DNA of 44,662 nt from a bacterium (lineage in GTDB: Bacteria > Cyanobacteriota > Vampirovibrionia > Gastranaerophilales > Gastranaerophilaceae), in assembly GCA_017542305.1 (NCBI GenBank), contig JAFXXK010000002.1, positions 1-44,662 on the forward strand, in the 5' to 3' direction. Positions 34,624-44,062 of the stretch are shown here, one piece after another. Position 1 is the stretch's first letter, and every line of letters begins with the position of its first letter. The translations under genes and the position numbers were made by a program. Below the pieces are notes generated by a model, which made no database searches, was not told where the DNA came from, and saw only the letters and a program-made list of their open reading frames with translations.

Positions 34624-35259
34624 ATGAATGACAAAAATATAGACAAAATAGTACAAACACTTAAGGATGCAAAGCAGCAAAAAAGCGATTTTGTCGGACT
34701 TATGGACAGCTTTAACGACCCTTATCTGGTTTTGATTTCCTGTATTCTCAGCCTTAGAACCAATGACCGAACAACATATCCTGCGACTTTAAGGATGCTT
34801 AAACTCGGGAAAACACCACAGGAATTGGCAAAATGTGATGAAAAAACTCTTGCGGATGCAATATATCCTGTAGGATTTTATGCGAACAAAGCCAAACAGA
34901 TAATCCAACTGTCAAAGGAAATATTAGAACAACATAACGGAAAAGTTCCCGAAACAATTGATGAACTTATCAAATTCAACGGAGTAGGAAGAAAAACCGC
35001 AAACCTTGTTGTTGCAAGAGGTTTTAACAAACCTGCAATTTGCGTTGATGTCCACGTCCACAGGATTTTTAACCGCATGGGTTATGTAAAAACAAAGACT
35101 CCTGAAGAAACGGAATTTGCACTCAGAGAAAAATTGCCGAAAAAACACTGGATTGACATAAATACATTGATAGTTACTCACGGACAAAACGTGTGCAAAC
35201 CCCAGAAACCAAATTGTCAAATATGCCCAATTAATAAATATTGCGACAAATTAGTATAA
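34624..35259 (+). CDS. nth: Endonuclease III (DNA glycosylase/AP lyase)
   Basis: 211 residues, normal. It removes oxidised pyrimidines and cuts the abasic site. Helix-hairpin-helix IKFNGVGRKTANLVV holds the catalytic Lys124; Asp142 is in VDVHVHRIFNRMGY. The [4Fe-4S] loop is complete: C191-x6-C198-x2-C201-x5-C207. The usual 'LSaQTtD' is here LSLRTNDRTT, with Gln replaced by Arg at the position that normally enters the helix gap. Starts six bases after ugd. Confidence 0.95.
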   Translation: MNDKNIDKIVQTLKDAKQQKSDFVGLMDSFNDPYLVLISCILSLRTNDRTTYPATLRMLKLGKTPQELAKCDEKTLADAIYPVGFYANKAKQIIQLSKEILEQHNGKVPETIDELIKFNGVGRKTANLVVARGFNKPAICVDVHVHRIFNRMGYVKTKTPEETEFALREKLPKKHWIDINTLIVTHGQNVCKPQKPNCQICPINKYCDKLV

Positions 35260-35290
35260 GAAATTTAACATTTAGCAAATTTTTTTTATT

Positions 35291-35303
35291 ACGGGTTTAT
35301 AAT
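35291..35303 (+). promoter_or_regulatory. Probable promoter element ACGGGTTTATAAT
   Basis: A perfect -10 TATAAT (35298-35303) preceded by ACGGGTT and a T-run. The same arrangement occurs at 43895-43908. It lies 28 bases before the gene at 35332; a good -35 is lacking. Confidence 0.5.
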
Positions 35304-35331
35304 AGACACTACAAAAGAAACGGAGATAATC

Positions 35332-35874
35332 ATGAAATCCACATTAAGAATAGGATTTGAATCATTAGCAGCCGGATTTGGCAGACTCGGAAACAGAGCT
35401 GCAAAATATATGGGTATAGATACTGTAGCCAGAAAAGAGGCGCGTATACAAAAATATTTTAACATACATGATAGATACCTGTTTCCGACAGATGCTCCAT
35501 ATCAATTATATTTAATGAGAGAACCCATAGCAAGGTTTGCCCAAAAGAATAACCTTAAAATTTATGTTTATAATCCTTCAAATATAAAAACTTCCGATTT
35601 CTTTACTGTAGGAAATCCTGATGAATTTTCCGAACAAATTGCGCTTGTTGTAAGTGATAGAAGCAACAAAAAAATGAAAGTTCAGCTTATTAATGCGGAT
35701 ACTTCAATTGATTATCCGAAAGAGTCTGTCCGAACATTTCTGCTCCCGATAAAAGGTGAAGACACCCAAATAGCAAGAAAAATTAAAAGTACAACCAATG
35801 ATAATTTTCTGAGAAACGTTTTCCGCGAAATAGAAAATATGGCAAGAGAAATTAATAATAAAAAACTTAAATAA
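35332..35874 (+). CDS. Hypothetical protein (180 aa)
   Basis: 180 residues opening MKSTLRIGFESLAAGFGRLG, with GGAG seven bases before the ATG. No signal peptide or membrane helix is certain. Residues about 70-120 alternate strands and turns (NNLKIYVYNPSNIKTSDFF, EQIALVVSDRSNKKMKVQLI), and the C-terminus is a charged helix. I recognise no family. It lies between nth and the hydrogenase genes; a 112-base gap separates it from hydC, so it need not belong to that operon. Confidence 0.65.
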   Translation: MKSTLRIGFESLAAGFGRLGNRAAKYMGIDTVARKEARIQKYFNIHDRYLFPTDAPYQLYLMREPIARFAQKNNLKIYVYNPSNIKTSDFFTVGNPDEFSEQIALVVSDRSNKKMKVQLINADTSIDYPKESVRTFLLPIKGEDTQIARKIKSTTNDNFLRNVFREIENMAREINNKKLK

Positions 35875-35986
35875 AATACTTGCTTTTATAGCGTCCTCAT
35901 GCAATAATCATACTAGAGAGATACTACTTATCCAACGTATCTTTCAGGTTTAAGTAATGATAGATGTATAAGAATAGGAGTGCGAG

Positions 35987-36484
35987 ATGACAGTAGACAG
36001 TCTCCACAAAATCGACACATCTAAGTTAGATGAAATTATCAACCAATATGAGGGCAAAAAATCTAACTTGATTGCGATTTTGCAGAAGGTTCAGGAAGTT
36101 TACCGATACTTACCTGAGGATGCCATGATTTATATCGGAACTAAGATGGAAGGTTTATCACCTGCAACAGTATTTGGAGTTGCAACATTTTATGCTCAAT
36201 TCTCATTAGAACCGAAAGGGAAATATGAGATTAAAGTATGCGACGGAACAGCATGCCACGTTAGAGGTTCAATGCCTGTTTTAAATGCAATTAGAAACAA
36301 ATTAAAAATACAGGAAGGTAAATTAACAAGTGATAACGGCTTGTTCTCTTTAGAAACAGTCAGCTGTCTCGGTGCATGCGGACTCGCTCCTGTTTGTGTA
36401 ATCAATGAAAAAGTTTATCCTCAGATGACCTCTGATGCAATCAGTATGATTCTTGATACACTTTTGAAAGAGGAGGGCATCTAA
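35987..36484 (+). CDS. hydC: NADH-linked [FeFe]-hydrogenase subunit gamma (NuoE-like, HydC/HndA)
   Basis: 165 residues. Thioredoxin-like [2Fe-2S] protein with ligands C85 and C90 (CDGTACHVRGS) and C127 and C131 (CLGACGLAP). The N-terminal helical part with KKSNLIAILQKVQEVYRYLP and TVFGVATFYAQFSLEPKGKY is typical of NuoE and HydC. It passes electrons between the flavin subunit and the rest of the complex. TAGGAG precedes the ATG. Its stop overlaps the hydB ATG by one base (TAATG). First gene of the three-gene operon. Confidence 0.93.
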   Translation: MTVDSLHKIDTSKLDEIINQYEGKKSNLIAILQKVQEVYRYLPEDAMIYIGTKMEGLSPATVFGVATFYAQFSLEPKGKYEIKVCDGTACHVRGSMPVLNAIRNKLKIQEGKLTSDNGLFSLETVSCLGACGLAPVCVINEKVYPQMTSDAISMILDTLLKEEGI

Positions 36485-38340
36485 TGGCAAACTTAAATAT
36501 TAATATACTTGAAGAACAAAATAAAGCTCAACAGCATATAAAAGAACAAGGCTTAAGAGTTTTGGTTTGTGCAGGAACAGGCTGCGTTGCAAACGGCTCT
36601 TTGAAAGTTATTGAGAAATTCAGAGAACTCGGTGCTAACGTATCAACATTAACTGACTATGACAAAATGACCATTGTTCCGACAGGATGTCACGGTTTCT
36701 GTGAAAAGGGTGTTTTGGTTATTATACCTGATAAACACGTTACTTACGTTAAAGTTAAAGAAAGCGACGTTGAAGAAATTTTTGAAAGCCATATTAAAAA
36801 CGGCAAACCTGTTGAAAGATTGTTATACACAGATCCTAAAACAGGTGAACACGTTCATAAGAATGATGACATCAACTTTTATGCAAAACAGACCAGAACA
36901 GCTTTAAAGAATTGCGGAAAAATAAATGCTGAATCTATTGAAGAAGCAATTGCCGTAAGAGGTTATGAAGCATTAGCAAAAGTTATTGAAGAAAACAATC
37001 CCGACGGTGTTATTGATACAATAACAAAATCAGGACTAAGAGGCAGAGGCGGCGGCGGCTTCCCGACAGGTATGAAATGGAAGTTTACCGCAGCTAATAA
37101 AGGCGGAAAATCTTATGTAGTATGTAACGGCGACGAAGGTGACCCGGGCGCATTTATGGACAGATCCGTAATGGAAGGCGACCCGCATAAATTACTCGAA
37201 GGTATGGCTATTGCAGGTTTTGCAGTAGGTGCTGACGAAGCTTACATTTATGTTCGTGCAGAATATCCGCTTGCTATCAAACGTTTGAGAAAAGCTATTG
37301 CCGATGCCGAAGCAAACAATTTCTTAGGTAAAAACATTATGGGAAGCGATTTCTCCTTCACTATTCATATTAAAGAAGGTGCAGGGGCATTTGTTTGCGG
37401 TGAAGAAACAGCTCTTATCGCATCAATTGAAGGTGAAAGAGGTATGCCTCGTCCGAAACCGCCGTTCCCTGCTAATAAAGGATTATTTGGCAGACCGACA
37501 TTAATCAATAACGTAGAAACCTTAGCAAATGTACCGTTGATTATTCTTAATGGTGCCGAATGGTTTGCATCAATGGGATGTGAATCTTCTAAAGGTACAA
37601 AAACATTTGCACTTACAGGTGAGGTTAACAACACAGGTCTTATAGAAGTTCCGATGGGAACAACTTTGAGAGAAATCATTTTTGACATCGGCGGCGGAAT
37701 CCGCGGCGGCAAAAAATTCAAAGCTGTTCAAATCGGCGGCCCTTCAGGCGGATGTTTAACAGAAGAACATCTTGATATATCAATGGATTATGACAGCTTA
37801 ATTAAAGCAGGTGCAATGGTTGGTTCCGGCGGACTTGTTGTAATGGCTGAAGATACATGTATGGTTGAAGTTGCAAGATTTTTCATGAACTTCACCAAAA
37901 ATGAATCTTGCGGAAAGTGTGTTCCCTGCCGTGAAGGTACTAAGAATATGCTTAAAATCCTTGAAAAAATCGTTAAGGGCAAAGGCGAAATGTCAGATTT
38001 GGATACCTTGGAAGAACTTGCTTACGCAGTAAAAGACGGTTCTTTATGCGGTTTAGGAAAAACTGCTCCAAACCCTGTACTTTCTACTTTGAAATACTTC
38101 AGAGATGAATATGTTGCACATATCAGAGACCATAAATGTCCTGCAGGTGTATGTACTGCAATGAAGAAAATATCAATTAATCCTGATATTTGTAAGGGCT
38201 GCACAAAATGTGCAAGAACTTGCCCTGTTGGAGCAATTGAAGTAACAGTTAAGAATCCTCACAAAATTGATCAGACTAAATGTATCAAGTGTGAAGCTTG
38301 TTTGAACAGCTGTCCGTTCAAGGCAATAAGTAAAGAGTAG
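36484..38340 (+). CDS. hydB: NADH-linked [FeFe]-hydrogenase subunit beta (NuoF-like, HydB/HndC)
   Basis: 618 residues, domains in order: N-terminal thioredoxin-like [2Fe-2S] domain (C29, C34 and the PTGCHGFCEKG pair near 70-76); the NuoF core with NADH/FMN motifs GRGGGGFPTGMKWKF and GDEGDPGAFMDRSVMEGDP; a [4Fe-4S] site ESCGKCVPCREGTKNML; and a C-terminal two-cluster ferredoxin (CKGCTKCARTCPVG, CIKCEACLNSCPFK). This is the full HydB architecture of Thermotoga-type bifurcating enzymes, where it binds NADH. Bifurcation with ferredoxin is known for that group; here it is inferred. Confidence 0.95.
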   Translation: MANLNINILEEQNKAQQHIKEQGLRVLVCAGTGCVANGSLKVIEKFRELGANVSTLTDYDKMTIVPTGCHGFCEKGVLVIIPDKHVTYVKVKESDVEEIFESHIKNGKPVERLLYTDPKTGEHVHKNDDINFYAKQTRTALKNCGKINAESIEEAIAVRGYEALAKVIEENNPDGVIDTITKSGLRGRGGGGFPTGMKWKFTAANKGGKSYVVCNGDEGDPGAFMDRSVMEGDPHKLLEGMAIAGFAVGADEAYIYVRAEYPLAIKRLRKAIADAEANNFLGKNIMGSDFSFTIHIKEGAGAFVCGEETALIASIEGERGMPRPKPPFPANKGLFGRPTLINNVETLANVPLIILNGAEWFASMGCESSKGTKTFALTGEVNNTGLIEVPMGTTLREIIFDIGGGIRGGKKFKAVQIGGPSGGCLTEEHLDISMDYDSLIKAGAMVGSGGLVVMAEDTCMVEVARFFMNFTKNESCGKCVPCREGTKNMLKILEKIVKGKGEMSDLDTLEELAYAVKDGSLCGLGKTAPNPVLSTLKYFRDEYVAHIRDHKCPAGVCTAMKKISINPDICKGCTKCARTCPVGAIEVTVKNPHKIDQTKCIKCEACLNSCPFKAISKE

Positions 38341-38356
38341 GAAAGGGTAATAAAAA

Positions 38357-40126
38357 ATGACAGACGAAAAGAAAACATTAATAATAGAAGGTAAAGAAGT
38401 TGAATTTACCAACGAACCCAACCTGCTTGAAGTTATCAGAAAAGCAGGGATGAACGTTCCTACATTCTGCTACAGACCTGACTTAACATCTTTCGGTGCT
38501 TGCAGAATGTGCGTTGTAGAAGTTGAATATCCGAACGGCAGAAAAATGATTAATTCATCTTGTACTATGCCGCCGGAAGCAGGTATTAAAGTATATCTGA
38601 ATACCGCAAAAATAAGAAAAATCAGAAAAACCGTTCTTGAATTACTTCTTGCAAATCACGACAGAAAATGTCTGACTTGCGATAAGAGCGGTAACTGCGA
38701 CTTGCAAAAATACGCAGAAGAATACGGTATCAAAGAAATCAGATTCCCTGATAAAGCCGAAAAGGAATACTTACCGATTGACGACAGCAGTCCGTCATTA
38801 GTAAGAGATCCTAATAAATGTATTCTCTGCGGTGCATGCGTTAGAGCATGTTCGGAATTCCAGGGTCATTCGGTATTAGGTTTTGCAAACAGAGGTTCAA
38901 GAACACTTGTTCAACCGATGAACGGCCGACCATTGGGTCAAGTCGACTGCGTAAACTGCGGACAATGCGCTGCAGTTTGTCCGACCGGCGCTTTGACTAT
39001 TAAGAATGAAACCGATTTGGTATGGGATGAATTAAACAATCCTGAAAAAACCGTTGTAGTTCAAATGGCACCTGCAACCCGTGTTGCATTAGGTGAAATG
39101 TTCGGACTTCCGGTTGGTGAAAACACTATCAAATTGATGAATGCCGCATTAAGAAGACTCGGCTTCAATTATGTATTTGATACCAACTTCTCTGCGGACC
39201 TGACAATTATGGAAGAAGCAAGTGAATTTATCGAAAGACTAAAAGCCGGAGAAAATTTACCGTTGTTCACATCTTGTTGTCCTGCTTGGATAAGATACAT
39301 GGAAACACAGCATCCTGATATGCTGCACCACTTATCAAGCTGCAAATCCCCTATGTCAATGTTATCACCGGTATTGGTTGACTTAGTTCCGAAATACTTC
39401 AATGTAAACAGAGAAAATCTTGTAGTTGTAGCTATTATGCCTTGTACTGCTAAGAAATACGAATGCAAACGTTCCGAACTCAGTACAAACGGCAAACCTG
39501 ATACAGACTATGTATTAACAACTCAAGAACTTGGCAAGATGATTAGAGGTGCGGGAATTGACTTCAAATCTCTTCAACCTGAAGAAAATGATTCTCCGTT
39601 TGGCGAATACACAGGTGCAGGAACAATATTCGGAGCTTCCGGCGGTGTTGCCGAAGCAGCAGTAAGAACTGCTTATGAATTTGTTACGGGTGAAGAACTC
39701 AACCCTGTAGATATCAAGGAAATGAGAGGAACAACAAACCGTTCTAAAACAGTTGAACTTGATATTAAAGGAACTAAAGTTGTAGTCAGAGTAGTTTCAA
39801 CATTGAAAGAAGCTGAAAAAGCTATTCAGGAAATTAAGAATGGCACGGCAAACTTCCATATGTTAGAAGTTATGGCTTGTCCCGGCGGTTGTATCAACGG
39901 TGGCGGACAACCAAGAAGCTGCGATGATGCTACTGTCAAGATCAGACGTGCAGACGGATTATACAAAGAAGATACTGAACTTCCGTTCAGAAAATCTCAC
40001 AAAAATCCGTCAATAATCAAACTTTATCAGGAACATCTTGAAAAACCGGGGTCACACAGAGCTCATGAATTACTGCACACTGTTTATGAAAACAGATTTG
40101 CAGGCTCATACAAAGATATCAAATAA
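38357..40126 (+). CDS. hydA: [FeFe]-hydrogenase catalytic subunit alpha (HydA/HndD)
   Basis: 589 residues. N-terminal [2Fe-2S] domain (C38, C49, C52, C69), His-ligated [4Fe-4S] (H101, C105, C108, C114), two-cluster ferredoxin (C155/158/161/165 and C198/201/204/208). The H-cluster motifs are canonical: L1 FTSCCPAW (304-311; C307 proton relay, C308 ligand), L2 MPCTAKKYE (361-369) and L3 EVMACPGGCINGGGQP (C508, C512). This is the M3-type layout of trimeric NAD-linked enzymes; it lacks the extra C-terminal [2Fe-2S] domain of Thermotoga HydA. Maturases HydE, HydF and HydG are not in the window. GAAAGGG precedes the ATG; a terminator follows. Confidence 0.97.
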   Translation: MTDEKKTLIIEGKEVEFTNEPNLLEVIRKAGMNVPTFCYRPDLTSFGACRMCVVEVEYPNGRKMINSSCTMPPEAGIKVYLNTAKIRKIRKTVLELLLANHDRKCLTCDKSGNCDLQKYAEEYGIKEIRFPDKAEKEYLPIDDSSPSLVRDPNKCILCGACVRACSEFQGHSVLGFANRGSRTLVQPMNGRPLGQVDCVNCGQCAAVCPTGALTIKNETDLVWDELNNPEKTVVVQMAPATRVALGEMFGLPVGENTIKLMNAALRRLGFNYVFDTNFSADLTIMEEASEFIERLKAGENLPLFTSCCPAWIRYMETQHPDMLHHLSSCKSPMSMLSPVLVDLVPKYFNVNRENLVVVAIMPCTAKKYECKRSELSTNGKPDTDYVLTTQELGKMIRGAGIDFKSLQPEENDSPFGEYTGAGTIFGASGGVAEAAVRTAYEFVTGEELNPVDIKEMRGTTNRSKTVELDIKGTKVVVRVVSTLKEAEKAIQEIKNGTANFHMLEVMACPGGCINGGGQPRSCDDATVKIRRADGLYKEDTELPFRKSHKNPSIIKLYQEHLEKPGSHRAHELLHTVYENRFAGSYKDIK

Positions 40127-40151
40127 CCAAAATTATATAAAATGTGAAAAT

Positions 40152-40185
40152 CCGATAAGTTTACAAACTTATCGGCTTTTATTTT
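40152..40185 (+). terminator. Rho-independent terminator of the hydrogenase operon
   Basis: CCGATAAGTTT pairs with AAACTTATCGG (40152-40162 with 40165-40175), effective ten base pairs with a small loop, followed by CTTTTATTTT. Confidence 0.85.
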
Positions 40186-40195
40186 ATTAACTTTA

Positions 40196-40224
40196 TAGAC
40201 AACGGAATATGTCTGTGATATACT
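40196..40224 (+). promoter_or_regulatory. Promoter of rfbA
   Basis: TAGACA (40196-40201), 17-base spacer, TATACT (40219-40224); each differs from consensus at one base. It lies 24 bases before the ATG. Confidence 0.7.
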
Positions 40225-40248
40225 ATGGTCTGAAAGAAGGAGTTTTCT

Positions 40249-41148
40249 ATGAAAGGTATTATCTTAGCCGCTGGCGCAGGTACACGTTTATATCCGGCAT
40301 CTTTGCCAATTTCAAAGATATTGTTATCAATATATGATAAACCGATGATTTATTATCCGTTGTCAACATTGATGCTGGCAGGAATTAAAGATATATTGAT
40401 TATTACCAACGAAGCCGACTTGGATAATTTCAAAAAATTACTCGGCGACGGTTCTCATTTCGGACTTAATATAGAATATAAAATTCAGTATGTCCAACGA
40501 GGGATTGCTGATGCGTTCCTTATTGCAGAGGACTTTATTGCGGGTGAAGATGTCGCACTTATACTCGGAGATAATATCTTCCACGGTCACGGATTTTCAA
40601 CATTAATGAAAGATGCTATAAAGAACAACACCGGGGCAACCGTTTTCGGCTATACGGTAAAAGATCCGGAACGATTTGGGGTTGTTGAATTTGACGACAA
40701 CAAAAAAGTATTGTCGCTTGAAGAGAAACCTGCTCACCCGAAATCCGATTATGCCGTAACAGGTCTATATTTCTATGACGGAAAGGTCTGCGATTATGCA
40801 AAACAATTAACGCCGTCAGCAAGAGGCGAATTAGAAATTACAGATTTAAACAAACTTTATTTGGAAAAAGGAAAACTGAATGTAGAAATTCTTGGCAGAG
40901 GATTTGCTTGGCTTGATACGGGAACTCACGATTCTATGCTTCAGGCAAGCAATTTTGTTCAATCCATGGAACTTAATAAGGGAGAAAAAATTTCCTGCCT
41001 TGAAGAAATAGCATACCTTAAAGGTTATATCAGCGGTGAAAAAATATTAGAACATATTGCCAATTACAAAAGCGACTATTACGACTATGTCCGTAATGTA
41101 ATAAAAAAACACATGGATGCAAAATTAAAACAGCTAAGTGTAAGATAA
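40249..41148 (+). CDS. rfbA: Glucose-1-phosphate thymidylyltransferase
   Basis: 299 residues, normal. It makes dTDP-glucose for rhamnose-type surface sugars. Nucleotide motif [18 protein letters not shown], then [29 protein letters not shown] with the metal Asp, [43 protein letters not shown] and [16 protein letters not shown] are all present. The family Q-L after PVSK is I-L here, and 'PxGLAQAF' reads QRGIADAF, so the dTTP pocket is slightly changed. The other rml genes are not in the window. AAGGAG lies seven bases before the ATG. Confidence 0.95.
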   Translation: MKGIILAAGAGTRLYPASLPISKILLSIYDKPMIYYPLSTLMLAGIKDILIITNEADLDNFKKLLGDGSHFGLNIEYKIQYVQRGIADAFLIAEDFIAGEDVALILGDNIFHGHGFSTLMKDAIKNNTGATVFGYTVKDPERFGVVEFDDNKKVLSLEEKPAHPKSDYAVTGLYFYDGKVCDYAKQLTPSARGELEITDLNKLYLEKGKLNVEILGRGFAWLDTGTHDSMLQASNFVQSMELNKGEKISCLEEIAYLKGYISGEKILEHIANYKSDYYDYVRNVIKKHMDAKLKQLSVR

Positions 41149-41208
41149 AACAATATTAAAAATCTTAAATATCTTGCGTTATAACGGTTATTGAGCTATT
41201 CTATAGGT

Positions 41209-42864
41209 ATGATTAAGCAGCTCAGACTGAGGGATTATATTCTAATCGACACTTTGGAAGCCAATTTCCACGAGGGTCTGAATGTCATTACCGGGGAAAC
41301 GGGTGCCGGTAAAAGTATACTAATAAGTGCGATTGATTTGGCTTTTTCGACCAGAGTTTCCAAAGAAGTAATAAAAACAGGTGCTGAAAAAGCTACCGTT
41401 GAACTTGTCATAGATAACACAAAACATGACCTGAAAAACCTTTTTGAAGAAAACGGTATTGATTATTACGGAAATGAAATCATTTTATCAAAAGAAATTA
41501 CCCAAAACGGTGTTCGAACAAGAATTAACGGAACTCTCATTAATCAGGAGTTTTTAAAACAGATAAAGACATTATTTTTGGATATACATTCACAGCACCA
41601 GACTTATGTCTTTATGCAGCCAAAATACCACATAACACTTTTGGATAATTATGCGAAAGACGTTTACGGTAATACTCTCAATGAATATCGGGATTTATAC
41701 AAAAAATATATAGATACTGTAAACCTGCTCGAACAGGCAAAAAATTCCGCAAACACAACCGAAAACCAAATTGAATTCTTAAAATTTCAGGTTAACGAAA
41801 TTGAGGAAGCAAATATCCAAAGTATTACGGAGGATGAGGAACTGAATGCGGAACTGGAAGTTCTTGCCAATGCCGAGAAACTAAAGGAACTGACAGGACA
41901 ATCCTACTGGGCAATAAACGGCGATGACGGCTCGATTATGGAGGCACTTGGCAAAATTAAGCAGAATATCTCTAAAGCCTCCTCTATGGATAATCAACTT
42001 GAAGAACTTGAACAGCGTTATATTGATGCGGTTGAAAATTTGAAAGATTTGGCATCTGAACTGAGGGATTATAGTCAGTCTTTAGACAATGACGAACAAC
42101 GGCTTAATGAAATTCAGGAACGTTTATATCTGCTTGATAAACTAAAACGCAAATACGGTGGCACTTTAGAATCCGTACTAAAAGAATATGACAGGCTTTC
42201 GGAAGAATTAAAAGGGATAGAATTTTCTACCCAAAATATTGAAGAACTTGAACTTTCAATATCCAAAATGCACACAGAACTTGTTCAAATAGCTTCAAAA
42301 ATATCCGAAAACAGAAAAAATTATGCAAAAGTTTTATCAGTTTATGTTCAGGAAAAATTAGAGAACCTTGAACTTCCTAAAGCTCGATTTGAGATTTCAG
42401 TTACAGAAACCGAACTATCACAAGACGGATGCGATAGCGTAGAATTTCTTATTTCAACAAATGTTTCCGAGGATTTAAAACCACTGGCAAAAGTCGCATC
42501 AGGCGGTGAAATTTCAAGAGTAATGCTTGCGATAAAATCCATATTTGCGCAATCTGATGATATTGATACCGTAATTTTTGATGAAATTGATACGGGAATT
42601 TCGGGACGCGCCTCACAAAGCGTTGCCGAAGAAATAAAAGACCTGTCAAAATATCATCAGATAATTGTTATCACCCACCAGCCAATTATTGCAGCCAAAG
42701 CAGACAAACATTTCTATGTCAGAAAATCACAGGAAGATGAAACCAAAGTTGAAGTATATGTTCTGACAGGCGAAAACAAGGTTAAAGCACTGGCTGAACT
42801 TGCAGGCGGCGATATTAACGAGCAGTCTATCGACTTTGCCCGCTCATTATTGGCAGTAAATTAA
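41209..42864 (+). CDS. recN: DNA repair ATPase RecN
   Basis: 551 residues from the ATG at 41209, chosen because the family begins right there (MIKQLRLRDYILIDTLEANF); a TTG six codons earlier is possible, and neither has a strong ribosome site. Walker A GETGAGKS (29-36), the LFLDIHSQHQTYVFM region, a long antiparallel coiled coil (about 150-355), the ABC signature region LAKVASGGEISRVMLAIKS, Walker B TVIFDEIDTGISG and the histidine switch VITHQP. It is an SMC-like protein acting at double-strand breaks. Convergent with the following gene, one base apart, with no terminator between. Confidence 0.95.
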   Translation: MIKQLRLRDYILIDTLEANFHEGLNVITGETGAGKSILISAIDLAFSTRVSKEVIKTGAEKATVELVIDNTKHDLKNLFEENGIDYYGNEIILSKEITQNGVRTRINGTLINQEFLKQIKTLFLDIHSQHQTYVFMQPKYHITLLDNYAKDVYGNTLNEYRDLYKKYIDTVNLLEQAKNSANTTENQIEFLKFQVNEIEEANIQSITEDEELNAELEVLANAEKLKELTGQSYWAINGDDGSIMEALGKIKQNISKASSMDNQLEELEQRYIDAVENLKDLASELRDYSQSLDNDEQRLNEIQERLYLLDKLKRKYGGTLESVLKEYDRLSEELKGIEFSTQNIEELELSISKMHTELVQIASKISENRKNYAKVLSVYVQEKLENLELPKARFEISVTETELSQDGCDSVEFLISTNVSEDLKPLAKVASGGEISRVMLAIKSIFAQSDDIDTVIFDEIDTGISGRASQSVAEEIKDLSKYHQIIVITHQPIIAAKADKHFYVRKSQEDETKVEVYVLTGENKVKALAELAGGDINEQSIDFARSLLAVN

Positions 42865-42865
42865 T

Positions 42866-43750
42866 CTAGTATAAACCATAGGTAAAGGTATTATTGCCTA
42901 TCATTTTAATTTTTTGAGAACCACTGGGAGCAAGACCGGGGGCGGTCATTTTAGGTACATAAATATATTTAATTCCGTTATATTCCATTCCTGCAAAATC
43001 TCTTTTCATTAAACTGACAATGGCAGTATCAGCTTTCTTTACATCCAAAGATTTTGTATTTTTGAAATTCTTATATATTTTTTCCAATTCTTTTGCATCT
43101 TTATCGTTATCGAGGTTCATTAATTTTGCCCAGCCGATAATATTTGAGAGGAGTTTGTCATAAACTTCATCAATTTCTTTATCTGTCCATTTTTCATTAA
43201 CACGCCATTCGTTTTCTTCTTTAATTTGCGTTAAAATACTGCTTGATTTGCCGCTGTGTTCCAAAATCTTTTGCATAAAACCTGTCATTGTTTCAGGTGT
43301 TTGTTTTTTGATAAGCCTTATCGCTTCTTCTTTTTCTTCTTTATTCGTAGAATACATTAAATTCCAGGCGGTATGACTACCTTCTTCAAGCGCAGTATCA
43401 TACATTTTTACATATCTGTCCAAGAAGGCTTTTTGTTCCTCCCGGCGTTTTAAATATTCTTCCTCCCTTTTTTCCTGAATACCTTCAGGAGTTTTGTAAT
43501 ATTCTTCTTCCGCTTCCGGCTTACCATACTTGTTCTCGTATTCAACCTGCAGCCCTTTAATATATTCGGCATCCGACTGCATAGTAAATTTATTATATTT
43601 ACCCTGCAAAACATCCTGTAACAAATGGTTTAATTTGTAATATTCTACTTTATGATCAATTTTAGCCTCTAACGGATTTTTGAGAGCCGCAATACGATTA
43701 ACACTATCGCTAATCATTATAGACGGTACAATATTTGAATCATTTCCCAT
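42866..43750 (-). CDS. Hypothetical charged coiled-coil protein
   Basis: 294 residues from the ATG at 43750, which has AGGGG nine bases upstream; an ATG ten codons earlier (43780) lacks one. No signal peptide. The protein is strongly charged: residues about 75-120 are Glu/Lys/Tyr-rich coiled coil (YKTPEGIQEKREEEYLKRRE), the middle has EEAIRLIKKQTPETMTGFMQ, and the C-terminus is strand-like with KYIYVPKMTAPGLAPSGSQK and ends NTFTYGLY. I recognise no family. A proline/glycine-rich end after a helical body suggests a structural or phage-tail-like shape, but nothing around supports that. Confidence 0.65.
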   Translation of the reverse strand: MGNDSNIVPSIMISDSVNRIAALKNPLEAKIDHKVEYYKLNHLLQDVLQGKYNKFTMQSDAEYIKGLQVEYENKYGKPEAEEEYYKTPEGIQEKREEEYLKRREEQKAFLDRYVKMYDTALEEGSHTAWNLMYSTNKEEKEEAIRLIKKQTPETMTGFMQKILEHSGKSSSILTQIKEENEWRVNEKWTDKEIDEVYDKLLSNIIGWAKLMNLDNDKDAKELEKIYKNFKNTKSLDVKKADTAIVSLMKRDFAGMEYNGIKYIYVPKMTAPGLAPSGSQKIKMIGNNTFTYGLY

Positions 43751-43894
43751 AAACTGTTTCCCCTGTATTAAATATCCCATGTTTTAATTATCTGTTATTT
43801 ATATAAAGTTTTTCAAAACTGGAAAATTGCCCTACTGTAAAATATTATTACAAAATACATGGAAAAATCCTTAATAACGACAAATTTTATTTTT

Positions 43895-43908
43895 ACGGGT
43901 TTTATAAT
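43895..43908 (+). promoter_or_regulatory. Probable promoter element ACGGGTTTTATAAT
   Basis: TATAAT at 43903-43908 behind ACGGGTTT and a T-rich run, closely matching the element at 35291-35303. It would give a leader of about 150 bases before the ATG at 44063. Confidence 0.5.
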
Positions 43909-43925
43909 ATGATATAGCATGCGGC

Positions 43926-44017
43926 GGATTTTCTGACAAACGAAGTTTGGAGTGCGAAAGCCGAAACGAACGACAACAAAGTGTAGTGAGTGACAGGCTT
44001 GAGCTTTAAGAAAATCC
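43926..44017 (+). other. Stem-loop in the leader of the secreted beta protein gene
   Basis: GGATTTTCT (43926-43934) pairs perfectly with AGAAAATCC (44009-44017). The enclosed 74 bases start with a small hairpin CAAAC-GAA-GTTTG (43937-43949). It may be a structured leader; no riboswitch class is recognised. Confidence 0.45.
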
Positions 44018-44062
44018 AAGACAAATAACGGATTTTTATGCCATAATTAGTAGGGATATAGA

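Larger units (their letters stand above)
43781..44062. other. Gene-free stretch with promoter and hairpin
   Basis: About 280 bases without a gene between divergent genes. It holds the promoter-like element at 43895-43908 and the long-range stem-loop at 43926-44017. Both are consistent with a structured 5' leader for the secreted protein at 44063. Confidence 0.4.

Noticed and set aside
35875-35986. Rex operator before the hydrogenase operon
   Set aside because: No TTGTGAA-N4-TTCACAA-like palindrome; only a six-base inverted repeat AGATAC/GTATCT, too short to name.
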